DNA from: Schnuerera sp. xch1
Lineage (GTDB): Bacteria; Bacillota; Clostridia; Tissierellales; Tepidimicrobiaceae
Length of the DNA: 64,000 nucleotides
Direction of reading: 5' to 3'
Assembly (NCBI RefSeq): GCF_019931165.1
Contig: NZ_JAIOUP010000001.1
Location: forward strand, 372,001 to 436,000
The notes beneath the pieces are model-generated. The model had not been told where the DNA came from and ran no database searches. It was given only the letters and a program-made list of their open reading frames with translations. Both the position numbers and the translations under genes were made by a program. Of this stretch, positions 1-8,165 are shown piece by piece; within the stretch, counting starts at the first letter, position 1, and each line of letters starts with the position of its first letter.

Positions 1-266
1 GATTTTTATCTGTATATTTAGATATTACTACTTTATTCCAACATTTACAACAGTATAAATAATAGTTTTATTTCAAACAATTGTATTACTATCTTGAATG
101 CATCCTCTTGAGACTTAAAGCTTTTAACGTTGTCTAATTTTTTAATTGGCGAATACTCTTTTTGGTCTGGATGTACTTTTTCGATTGTTTTATTAGATTA
201 TTTACCACCTCCACAATATTTAATGTATTTAAAAGCCCTTAGAAAATAATAAGGCATTATTATAAG

Positions 267-1208
267 CTATATAAATACTTTGTCCATTATTAAAATATAA
301 AATGGTATAGTAAATAAGCTTAGCAGAGTTGTAATTGATAAGGATGTGGCAACATATTTAGAATCTGTTTTATATAATTCAGATACTATTGTAGTTTGCA
401 TCATAACTGGCATTGCTGATTGTATAATAAACACCTGTATAGCTAATACCGGCAAATTAAAAAATCTTGTGATGATATACATAATAGATGGTGAAACAAT
501 GAGCCTCATAAATACTACTGTAAAAATAGATTTGTCTAGTTTATATTTACTGAAATCGATATCATATATAATTTTACCTACAATTATTGAAGCTAATGGT
601 GTTACTAAACTACTAAAATATTTTGTTGTCTTTAATACTATGGAAGGTGGTTCAAAGTTAAAGTAAAGTAATATTCCAGATACAATAACAGTAATCAAGG
701 GAATGTTAAATATATTTTGCAGATTTTGTGAAATATTATTAACCTTTTTATTACCATCTCTGGCTATCATAGGACTTAATATACCCCAAAATATAATAGT
801 ATTCGCTATATAATAAAATAAAACATAAGGTATACTTATTTCTCCAAATAAACTTAAACATATTGGTAATCCAAAAAACATGCTATTTGACACAGATGAC
901 ATAGAAACAAAACTACCTGACTTCATCAACTCTATCTTCATGATCTTTGATATGACTTTAGATATTATAATAAGAATTATTATAGATAATAGGGCAATAC
1001 CTACAAACTTAAATGATGAAATTAACATTTGATTAGAAAAGTTTTTAAAAAAATTAGTTACAGTTAAAGCAGGCACTCCTACTTTTACAGTTACTTTGTT
1101 TAAGAAACTCTTAACATCGTCATTAATCCATCCAATTTTTGACATGACCCAGCCTACACAAATAAGTATTATTAAAATAAAGATACTTTCTACTGATTTT
1201 AGAAACAA
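267..1208 (-). CDS. AEC-family (auxin efflux carrier-like) permease
   Basis: A 313-residue integral membrane protein with about ten hydrophobic segments. It matches the AEC family, whose bacterial members move malate and other organic acids. The Asn/Pro-containing stretches around residues 45-60 and the C-terminal 'FIIQSAMPVM' segment are typical of the family. The start is TTG, placed about seven bases after an AGGAGG site; no ATG with a ribosome site is nearby. It is the last gene of the citrate/2-hydroxyacid locus, about 70 bp after the LeuD-like gene, so a carboxylate substrate is likely. The exact substrate is not readable from sequence. Confidence 0.8.
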   Translation of the reverse strand: MFLKSVESIFILIILICVGWVMSKIGWINDDVKSFLNKVTVKVGVPALTVTNFFKNFSNQMLISSFKFVGIALLSIIILIIISKVISKIMKIELMKSGSFVSMSSVSNSMFFGLPICLSLFGEISIPYVLFYYIANTIIFWGILSPMIARDGNKKVNNISQNLQNIFNIPLITVIVSGILLYFNFEPPSIVLKTTKYFSSLVTPLASIIVGKIIYDIDFSKYKLDKSIFTVVFMRLIVSPSIMYIITRFFNLPVLAIQVFIIQSAMPVMMQTTIVSELYKTDSKYVATSLSITTLLSLFTIPFYILIMDKVFI

Positions 1209-1280
1209 TTCTGTACCTCCTAGAGTCTATTTCCCTACATACTATATATTACCACACCTATACTTTTAATGTATACTGAG

Positions 1281-1775
1281 TTATCTCATGTCCTGAAATA
1301 GTTTCTTTATTCCTCCATTTTCAATAATATTAAAAATATAATCAGGTATCTTCCCTCCATTGATTTTCACATCTGATGTTTTATTAATAACATATCCTTC
1401 TCTCACATGCACCTCAAGTATATCTCTAGTTTTGACCTTTTTACTAATATCCTTACATATCATTAGAGGTAATGCTAGATTAGTAGCATTTCTATAAAAA
1501 ATCCTCGCAAAGGATTCTGCTAAAATAACACTTACACCGCTAGCTTTAAGACTAATAGCCGCATGTTCCCTACTAGATCCACATCCAAAGTTTGTACCTG
1601 CCACTACTATATCTCCTTCTCTTACTTCCTCCGCAAATTTTTCATCTACTCCTTCCAAACAATGGTTTTTAATATCTTGAGGATCTACTGACTCTAAATA
1701 CCTACCTGGATAAATCTGATCTGTATCTATGTTGTTCCCATAGACAAAAGCTCGACCTGTAATTATATTTTTCAT
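1281..1775 (-). CDS. Aconitase-superfamily dehydratase, small (swivel) subunit, LeuD-like
   Basis: 164 residues, the usual length of the short LeuD/HacB/DmdB-type swivel subunit. The substrate-recognition loop 'GTNFGCGSSREHA' lies near residues 60-72. It lies 14 bp after the large subunit gene, so the two form one heterodimeric Fe-S hydro-lyase. Family members act on isopropylmalate, homoaconitate, dimethylmalate or citraconate. No leuA or leuB gene is next to it. Its place beside citrate lyase and a hydroxycarboxylate transporter argues for a substrate such as isocitrate, aconitate or citramalate rather than leucine synthesis. That is inference. Confidence 0.85.
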   Translation of the reverse strand: MKNIITGRAFVYGNNIDTDQIYPGRYLESVDPQDIKNHCLEGVDEKFAEEVREGDIVVAGTNFGCGSSREHAAISLKASGVSVILAESFARIFYRNATNLALPLMICKDISKKVKTRDILEVHVREGYVINKTSDVKINGGKIPDYIFNIIENGGIKKLFQDMR

Positions 1776-1789
1776 CCTTTATTCCCTCC

Positions 1790-3034
1790 CTAAACTATTG
1801 GCTCCGTAATATAACCATTTAAAGCTGATGCTGCTACTGTAGCTGGAGATGCCAAGTATATAGATGCCTTATTGCTTCCCATTCTTCCCGGAAAATTTCT
1901 ATTAGTGGATGTAATACACACTTCATCATCTGCAATAATCCCTGCATGGGTTCCTAGACATGGTCCACATCCTGGTGCACTAAATGTAACCCCAGCTTTT
2001 ATTAAATCCCTCATGTATCTCTTTTCAATAATAGATAACTGTATTTCATCTGAAGCTGGAATAATAACCAATCTTACATCAGGATGAATCTTTTTCCCTT
2101 TTAAAATCTTCCATGCTGTCTCAATATCCTCAAACCTACCACCTGTGCAAGAACCAATAAATGCTTGATGAATCTTAGTTCCTACTCCATCTTTTACACT
2201 TACATTATTATCTACACTATGAGGTACAGCTAATTGTGGTTCAAGTCCATCTATATTGAAAACCAAATGCTCAGAATACTCATAGCCCTCATCTATTTCA
2301 TATATGGTATAATCCTTTGTTGCCCTAGAATTCACATAATCAATTACTGCTTTGTTGGGTGCCATATAAGCTGTTTTAGCTCCCATTTCAACAGCCATAT
2401 TGCATATAGTCATCCTTTCAGAAACGTCTATCTTTTCTACATAATCTCCACTAAATTCTATTGCTTTATATACTGCTCCATTAGCCTTTACTTTTCCTAC
2501 AATATATAAAATAACATCCTTAGCATAAGTATTCTTTGAAGGTATTCCATTTATCTCTATATTTATAATTTCTGGAACTCTAAACCAAAGCTTTCCGCTT
2601 ATTAATATAGTAGCCATATCTGTGGCTCCTACCCCTGTTCCAAAGGCACCAAAAGCACCATGAGTTGTAGTATGAGAATCTGTAGCAACTATTATCATCC
2701 CTGGGTATATTAGTCCCGATTCTGGCATTACTTGATGGCATATACCTTTGTTTATATCAAAATGGTGAGTTAAACCTTGATCTTTTACAAATTCCCTCAT
2801 TTCTTTATGAATTTGTGCTGTTTTTATAGTAGGAGCAGGGGAATAATGGTCAAATACAAAAGCAACTTTATTCTTATCAAAAACCTTTTTGCCTCCCATT
2901 TCCCAAAATGAATATATGGTTTGCAGATATAAATCGTTTATTTCAGCAAAGTCAATATTACATGTAACTATTTGACCTATTTCTACCTTATCTAAGCCAG
3001 CATTATTGGCTAGTATTTTTTCAATCGCATGCAC
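1790..3034 (-). CDS. Aconitase-superfamily dehydratase, large Fe-S subunit, LeuC-like
   Basis: About 414 residues, matching the LeuC/HacA family. The three cluster cysteines are visible in 'GSCTGG' and 'CGPCLG', and substrate or Fe-S residues in 'DSHTTTHGAFG'. An upstream GTG at 3043 is only two bases from the AAAGG ribosome site. The GTG at 3034 (MHAIEKIL...) has proper spacing and matches family starts, so it is preferred. It forms a heterodimer with the downstream LeuD-like subunit. A 20-bp stem-loop separates it from the transporter gene upstream in transcription. The substrate is uncertain; context suggests tricarboxylic or citramalate-like acids. Confidence 0.85.
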   Translation of the reverse strand: MHAIEKILANNAGLDKVEIGQIVTCNIDFAEINDLYLQTIYSFWEMGGKKVFDKNKVAFVFDHYSPAPTIKTAQIHKEMREFVKDQGLTHHFDINKGICHQVMPESGLIYPGMIIVATDSHTTTHGAFGAFGTGVGATDMATILISGKLWFRVPEIINIEINGIPSKNTYAKDVILYIVGKVKANGAVYKAIEFSGDYVEKIDVSERMTICNMAVEMGAKTAYMAPNKAVIDYVNSRATKDYTIYEIDEGYEYSEHLVFNIDGLEPQLAVPHSVDNNVSVKDGVGTKIHQAFIGSCTGGRFEDIETAWKILKGKKIHPDVRLVIIPASDEIQLSIIEKRYMRDLIKAGVTFSAPGCGPCLGTHAGIIADDEVCITSTNRNFPGRMGSNKASIYLASPATVAASALNGYITEPIV

Positions 3035-3064
3035 ATAGATCACAGCCTTTCATAATTAATAAGT

Positions 3065-3107
3065 AATTGCAAATCCTTTGATACAATGTATCAAAGGATT
3101 TGCAATT
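3065..3107 (-). other. Perfect 20-bp intercistronic stem-loop
   Basis: Arms at 3065-3084 and 3088-3107 are exactly complementary with a three-base loop. It sits between the transporter stop and the LeuC-like start. There is no T-run on the minus strand after it, so it is not a standard terminator. It may stabilise the upstream mRNA segment or set a processing point. Confidence 0.7.
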
Positions 3108-3121
3108 GTTATATTTAAACA

Positions 3122-4423
3122 TTATCCACCAAAAATACTTAATAGGGCAGTCGCTACAATGAGCATGAATGCACCACCTAATCTGGATGAGATTTGGGCA
3201 AACGGCATTAATAACATTCTGTTTGATGCTGATAATACTGCAACGTCACCAGTACCTCCCATGTTAGCCATACATAACCCTCCAGTTATTGCTGCTTCTA
3301 CTGGATAGAACCCTAATATTTTCCCTACAAATCCCGCACCAAGTATTGCTCCTAGTACTGTAACAGTTACTAGTATTAAGTATGTTAATGAGAATGCACT
3401 TGCTACCTCAGCCAAATCTGTGTAAGCAACTCCGATACCAACTAGTAAAGTCGGGGTAAGGTTAGCCATAATAAACCTAAACCATTGGAAAGCTCCAATT
3501 TCATATTTTTTAGGCATTATACCAAATGCTTTCACTACTGCTACTGTTATTATCATAAGGGCATAAGAATGAATTGGTATAAATTTAGCTAATATTCTTC
3601 CCCAAGCAAAGAATGTTGTAGATAACAATAATCCCATTCCTAAAAATTTATACTCTACTGCTATCTTATTCTCTTTTTCTCTATCTGGCTCCTCTTGCCC
3701 AACTAGAAGTTTACCTTCCCCTGATAGATTAGGCTTACCTTTTCCTATTCTATCGAGTAAACCTGCAGCAACTATTGACAAAGCATTGCCTAGTGCAAGA
3801 GCTGGTACCATCTTTGATAGTACTGCTGTCGGATCAACATTGAGGCCATCTCCAAATATTTGAGATAGTGGAACAGCACCTGCTCCCATTCCGCCTCCCA
3901 TAATTGGAAGCCCAACATAGAATAATGCATCTTTAGCTCCATATCCCATTATGGCTCCTACTGAGCTCACTAGTCCAAAGGATACAATAACTCCACCTAA
4001 GATTACTGGCAAATATCGAACTGCTGCCTTGATTAATAATTTTCTATCCATCCCTAAAATACTACCTGTTATTAATGCTGCAATATAAAAGTCTAAGAAG
4101 CCTTCACCCTTCATAAAATTAGTCATAATAGTCCCTGCGGATTCTGGTATAAGATTGAAAGTCATTAGTGCAGCTGACCCGAAAATAATAATGATAGGTC
4201 CTCCACCTAAATAGTCCTTTACTATTGGTAACCTGTCGCCTAGCTCATTAAATATTGCTCCAATTACCATCATCAATGGAAAAGCTCCTATCATACCTGC
4301 AGGTAGCACTTCCATATAGGTAGCTACTAGAACAATAGCTGTAATGAGAAGAAACATTTGGATGGATATACCCATAATCTTATATCCGTCCTTGTCCTGT
4401 AAGTTAACAGTATTTTCCCCCAT
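3122..4423 (-). CDS. 2-hydroxycarboxylate transporter family permease (CitS/CitP/MaeN type)
   Basis: 433 residues, the normal length for the 2HCT family, which imports citrate, malate or related acids with Na+ or H+, or exchanges them with lactate or acetate. The paired glycine-rich re-entrant loops are visible: 'MGGGMGAGAVP' near residues 180-190 and 'ANMGGTGDVAVLS' near 390-402. About eleven hydrophobic segments follow a short cytoplasmic N-terminus. A clear AAAGGAGG precedes the ATG. It lies 38 bp after the malic-enzyme-family gene. With the citrate lyase genes upstream, citrate is the likeliest substrate. Confidence 0.92.
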   Translation of the reverse strand: MGENTVNLQDKDGYKIMGISIQMFLLITAIVLVATYMEVLPAGMIGAFPLMMVIGAIFNELGDRLPIVKDYLGGGPIIIIFGSAALMTFNLIPESAGTIMTNFMKGEGFLDFYIAALITGSILGMDRKLLIKAAVRYLPVILGGVIVSFGLVSSVGAIMGYGAKDALFYVGLPIMGGGMGAGAVPLSQIFGDGLNVDPTAVLSKMVPALALGNALSIVAAGLLDRIGKGKPNLSGEGKLLVGQEEPDREKENKIAVEYKFLGMGLLLSTTFFAWGRILAKFIPIHSYALMIITVAVVKAFGIMPKKYEIGAFQWFRFIMANLTPTLLVGIGVAYTDLAEVASAFSLTYLILVTVTVLGAILGAGFVGKILGFYPVEAAITGGLCMANMGGTGDVAVLSASNRMLLMPFAQISSRLGGAFMLIVATALLSIFGG

Positions 4424-4460
4424 TTTAAAACCTCCTTTATTTTAATTTAATTAAAGCCAA

Positions 4461-5633
4461 TTAAACCCTTGCAACACCTGATTCCCTTGCTGCTTTTTCT
4501 ACTGCCTTTGCAACTTCAGACGTAATACTTTTATCTAATGCACTTGGTATTATATAGTCTTCATTTAATTCCTCATCTTTAACCATATTGGCAATCGCAT
4601 ATGCTGCAGCAATATTCATTTCATCGTTTATGTCTTTTGCTCTTGCATCTAAAGCCCCTCTGAAAATCCCTGGAAAAGCAACTACATTGTTTATTTGATT
4701 AGGAAAATCAGATCTACCTGAACCTACTACTCTTGCTCCTGCTTTTTTAGCTTCGTCTGGAAATATTTCTGGTATTGGATTTGCCATAGCAAATACAATA
4801 GCATCTTCCTTCATAGATTTAATCATGTCAGCATCTACAACATCTCTTACTGAAACCCCTATAAAAACATCTGCGCCATCTATAGCATCCTTTAATGTTC
4901 CTTTCATATTGTCTTTATTGATTGACTGTGCTATTTCTTCTTTTAACCAATTGTTTGCAGGATTTCCCCTATGTATTATTCCTTTGCTATCACATAGGAG
5001 CATGTCCTTCACCCCCAAAGTGGTTAGCATTTTTACTACAGCAGTTCCTGCTGCACCTGCACCATTTATTACTACTCGAATATCTTCAAACTTCTTGTCT
5101 ACAATCTTCAATGCATTAATTAATCCTGCAGCTACAACAACAGCAGTACCATGCTGATCATCATGAAATACTGGTATGTCTAATTCTTCCTTTAGTCTCC
5201 TTTCAATTTCAACGCATTTTGGAGCTGATATATCTTCTAAATTTATGCCTCCAAAAGTAGGTGAAATTCTCTTAACTGTTTCAACTATTCCATTTACATC
5301 ATTGGTGTTAAGGCAGATAGGAAAAGCATCAATATTGGCAAATTCTTTAAAAAGTATTGATTTTCCTTCCATAACAGGCATTGCTGCTTCAGCTCCAATG
5401 TCTCCCAAACCTAGTACTGCTGACCCATCTGTAACAACCGCAACTAAATTACCCTTAGCCGTATACTTATAAACCTCATCCTTGTCCTTGCAAATTTTAC
5501 GGCAAGGTTCTGCAACACCAGGTGTATAAGCCAAGCTTAAATCATTTTTAGTTTCAACTCTGACTTTAGATCTTATTTCTATTTTGCCCTTGTTCTCTTC
5601 ATGTAACTTTAAACTAAGCTCTGAATAATTCAT
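4461..5633 (-). CDS. Malic-enzyme-family protein, probable CitM-type oxaloacetate decarboxylase
   Basis: About 390 residues, the short bacterial NAD-malic enzyme type. Visible signatures are 'YTPGVAEPC' (catalytic Tyr), 'VTDGSAVLGLGDIG', 'EGKSILFK' and the Rossmann 'INGAGAAGTAV'. The first ATG (5645) is followed within the frame by GGGGGT and a second ATG at 5633, which is the better start. In lactococci and Leuconostoc, CitM of this family decarboxylates the oxaloacetate released by citrate lyase. No biotin-dependent oxaloacetate decarboxylase is seen here, so that role is inferred. Ordinary malate dehydrogenase (decarboxylating) activity remains possible. Confidence 0.88.
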   Translation of the reverse strand: MNYSELSLKLHEENKGKIEIRSKVRVETKNDLSLAYTPGVAEPCRKICKDKDEVYKYTAKGNLVAVVTDGSAVLGLGDIGAEAAMPVMEGKSILFKEFANIDAFPICLNTNDVNGIVETVKRISPTFGGINLEDISAPKCVEIERRLKEELDIPVFHDDQHGTAVVVAAGLINALKIVDKKFEDIRVVINGAGAAGTAVVKMLTTLGVKDMLLCDSKGIIHRGNPANNWLKEEIAQSINKDNMKGTLKDAIDGADVFIGVSVRDVVDADMIKSMKEDAIVFAMANPIPEIFPDEAKKAGARVVGSGRSDFPNQINNVVAFPGIFRGALDARAKDINDEMNIAAAYAIANMVKDEELNEDYIIPSALDKSITSEVAKAVEKAARESGVARV

Positions 5634-5721
5634 ATTAACCCCCATTTCATAATATATTTTCTGTTATACTAATTATATATGGATATTTTTAGGAAATAAA
5701 TATTGTGTTAATATTCAAATA

Positions 5722-5749
5722 ATTAAAATAATTAAAAATACATTGTCAA
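5722..5749 (-). promoter_or_regulatory. Candidate internal promoter before the malic-enzyme-family gene
   Basis: On the minus strand a perfect TTGACA (5744-5749) is followed after 16 bp by TTTAAT (5722-5727). It lies in the 131-bp gap between citG and the malic-enzyme gene, about 90 bp before the start codon. It could drive the distal decarboxylase-transporter-dehydratase genes separately from the lyase genes. Confidence 0.4.
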
Positions 5750-5764
5750 TAACTTAACTAATAT

Positions 5765-6634
5765 CTATTTAAAATCTTCCTCTAGTTTTTTTATCATAAC
5801 AGTAATAGCTAAAATGTCCGCACAACCACCAGGACTGATATTCTTGTCAATGAATTCTAATTCCATATATTTTATATATTCTCTTCCTTTCTCTGTATAC
5901 ATGCCTCCATAATTCAAAAATTTATTAGCATGTTTCTTTACTATTATAAGTCCTTCCATTCCGTATCTATTAATTACTGTGGAATCTTCCACTACCGTCA
6001 TCAATCCTACTAAAGTATGACTTAAGGCTTCATTTATAGATAGTCCCGATGTTAAGGCCTCTTCATATAAAAGAAGGCCTACTTTTAATACACTTGGTAA
6101 TCCATTTTCTATTTCTCCCCTAATTCCAGTTATTCCATATTCTAAGAATATTCTTTCTCCATTAGTTCTTACTTTGTCCTTTGATATGTTTAATAATTCT
6201 TTTTCAACTATATCCTTACAGATATATTTACACTGATTGGAAATATTGTATCTGTTCACAGGTTTTCCAAGCCTTATGCAACTTCCTGCTGCTGAAACCA
6301 CACCTCCTAAGAACAGAAAGCCTTTTTGGGTATTAACTCCTTTTGTTGCTGCAAACATTTCCTTTTCAGCTTTAACTCCTACTCTACGAAGTTTAGGTAA
6401 TAGATCATATTTTTCCTGAAGCCCTAATTCGGCACAGATAGTCATTGTAGGTAGGATAGCTGCAATACTTTTTAAAAATGTAAATATATCCATATCCTTA
6501 TGGGCTCCAGTTGAAAAGGGTGAAACTAATCCTGGAGATGGACTTGTACATATATCGTATAACATTCCTAAATTTGCAGCTTGACTAATTTTTAGAGCTT
6601 TTAAACTAATATTAGAAAGATTATTCTTGTCCAT
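5765..6634 (-). CDS. citG: Triphosphoribosyl-dephospho-CoA synthase
   Basis: 289 residues, full length for CitG. It makes 2'-(5''-triphosphoribosyl)-3'-dephospho-CoA from ATP and dephospho-CoA, the precursor of the citrate lyase prosthetic group. The hallmark 'SPSPGLVSPFSTGAHKDMD' lies at about residues 30-48. It follows citX by 10 bp, and both enzymes serve CitD directly. The next gene downstream is separated by 131 bp with a possible promoter. Confidence 0.95.
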   Translation of the reverse strand: MDKNNLSNISLKALKISQAANLGMLYDICTSPSPGLVSPFSTGAHKDMDIFTFLKSIAAILPTMTICAELGLQEKYDLLPKLRRVGVKAEKEMFAATKGVNTQKGFLFLGGVVSAAGSCIRLGKPVNRYNISNQCKYICKDIVEKELLNISKDKVRTNGERIFLEYGITGIRGEIENGLPSVLKVGLLLYEEALTSGLSINEALSHTLVGLMTVVEDSTVINRYGMEGLIIVKKHANKFLNYGGMYTEKGREYIKYMELEFIDKNISPGGCADILAITVMIKKLEEDFK

Positions 6635-6644
6635 TTTGCCTCCT

Positions 6645-7130
6645 TTATTTATCCTTTAGTATATTATCAATCTCTGTAAGGAGTTCAGATAATTTATGCT
6701 TATTTAATTTTCTACATATCCAGGGATTTTCATTACAGATGATACATTTTCTCGGCTGTAGTCCTAATTCTTTTCTGCTCAGAGAAATACCTCGTAATGA
6801 ATACACATCAATATCATATAATCTGCCTATTCTATTCTCCTCTTCTATTTTTACTACTCTTTTTTTAGCAGTTAATTGGTCTACATTTACTATTATGATT
6901 AAGCTTTTGCCGTCATATCCTTCTAATAATCTTGAAAATATAATGGATTCCCTAAATTCCCCATATAATTTATCTAAAAGCATGTTGAAAATCTTATCGG
7001 CTGCAGATGTGTTTTTATTTGCTCCTGGATAATTGATCTTGCCACAAATTATTGGTAATCTATACCTTTCAATTAATTTTAATATATATTTATATCTTTC
7101 TTCTCTGGCTTTAAATATGTTATCAATCAA
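6645..7130 (-). CDS. citX: Apo-citrate lyase phosphoribosyl-dephospho-CoA transferase
   Basis: 161 residues, the stand-alone CitX length (in some bacteria it is fused to CitG). It transfers the prosthetic group to the serine of CitD. The C-terminal cysteine-rich motif 'CIICNENPWICRKLNKH' near residues 134-150 is characteristic of the family. Its start overlaps the stop of citC by four bases, showing translational coupling. Confidence 0.92.
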   Translation of the reverse strand: MIDNIFKAREERYKYILKLIERYRLPIICGKINYPGANKNTSAADKIFNMLLDKLYGEFRESIIFSRLLEGYDGKSLIIIVNVDQLTAKKRVVKIEEENRIGRLYDIDVYSLRGISLSRKELGLQPRKCIICNENPWICRKLNKHKLSELLTEIDNILKDK

Positions 7131-8161
7131 TGTCTCAATTCACTTCCCTTTATTTTGTCTATTATCTTTCTTGCTTCAGATGATAGCAAAAATGAGTAGG
7201 TGGTTTCTGGAACTAGCTTTTTGATTTCTTTCCAATTATCTTCTTTAATATATTTTCGTACTGAGGATGCACTTACTTCCTTACTATCAACAGTAACCCT
7301 ATCTATAATCTTTACCTCCACCCCATACCCAGGAAGTATTTCAGCAAGAACCTTGTTATATCCATAGGTTACACTACAATATGGCTCTGTTCCTAAATAT
7401 CTCCTTTTTATATTAAAAGCTGTTGCAATATATTCACCAAAAATACCTGCATCTAACTGTTTGTATGCCCTATCCTTATGCTCTTCTTCTTTTATAAAAT
7501 AGGAAGGAAAAGTATTAGAGCTTATGATGTAGTCTCCTCCAGAAACAACATGAACATTATTTAAATCCTTGATGCCCTCCTTAACCAATTTGTACCTCAC
7601 ATCAAAAGGAAAAGAAGATTTGTCTTCTTGGACTATAAAAACTATTACTGTTTCATTTTCACAAGCTGCTCTTTCTATGAGATATCTATGGCCTAATGTA
7701 AAAGGGTTGCAATTCATTACTATAGCCGCTTTATCTTCACGTCCAAATGAAGTTTGGCTTTTTATAGTTTTTATATACCTTCTTATATTGTCTGAGCTAG
7801 ATTCAAGTAATGTAACATCCTTTGTTGAAAATATCTCATGATAGCCTAATTCACTAAATATATGCTTATTTACAGGTTTTGTAAATATAAATGTGTGAAA
7901 TATACCCTTATCAAACATAATATTAGTTATTCGACTAATTAGTTTTGCTGCAATTCCTTCTCCTTGCAACTCCTTTTTTACTGCAAAACTCTTTACTACT
8001 TTACCCCCACAGGAACATGTACCTATAATATTTCCATCTATTTTAGCTACTATTGTTTGCTCCACATCCTTGTCTAGAGAAAGATTAAATTCTGATAAAA
8101 ATTTCTCAACTTGGAGTCTTTCTGTACTTTCTAAATCTATTGTCTCTATTATCAAAGACAT
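7127..8161 (-). CDS. citC: [Citrate (pro-3S)-lyase] ligase
   Basis: 344 residues. It acetylates the thiol of the CitD prosthetic group using ATP and acetate, activating citrate lyase. An N-terminal GNAT-like domain (about residues 1-115) precedes a nucleotidyltransferase domain with the 'NPFTLGHRYL' ATP-binding motif near 152-161. Domain order and length fit CitC. It overlaps citX by four bases and starts four bases after the citF stop. Confidence 0.95.
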   Translation of the reverse strand: MSLIIETIDLESTERLQVEKFLSEFNLSLDKDVEQTIVAKIDGNIIGTCSCGGKVVKSFAVKKELQGEGIAAKLISRITNIMFDKGIFHTFIFTKPVNKHIFSELGYHEIFSTKDVTLLESSSDNIRRYIKTIKSQTSFGREDKAAIVMNCNPFTLGHRYLIERAACENETVIVFIVQEDKSSFPFDVRYKLVKEGIKDLNNVHVVSGGDYIISSNTFPSYFIKEEEHKDRAYKQLDAGIFGEYIATAFNIKRRYLGTEPYCSVTYGYNKVLAEILPGYGVEVKIIDRVTVDSKEVSASSVRKYIKEDNWKEIKKLVPETTYSFLLSSEARKIIDKIKGSELRH

Positions 8162-8165
8162 ATTC

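Noticed and set aside
45-200. Minus-strand open frame of about 45 codons at the left edge, reading KVHPDQKEYSPIKK...
   Set aside because: No start codon with a ribosome site in frame and no family recognised; could be the tail of a lost gene but cannot be supported.
4825-5472. Long plus-strand open frames opposite the malic-enzyme-family gene
   Set aside because: They are antisense to a well-supported gene, have no ribosome site and look like low-complexity Ser/Pro/Thr shadow translations.
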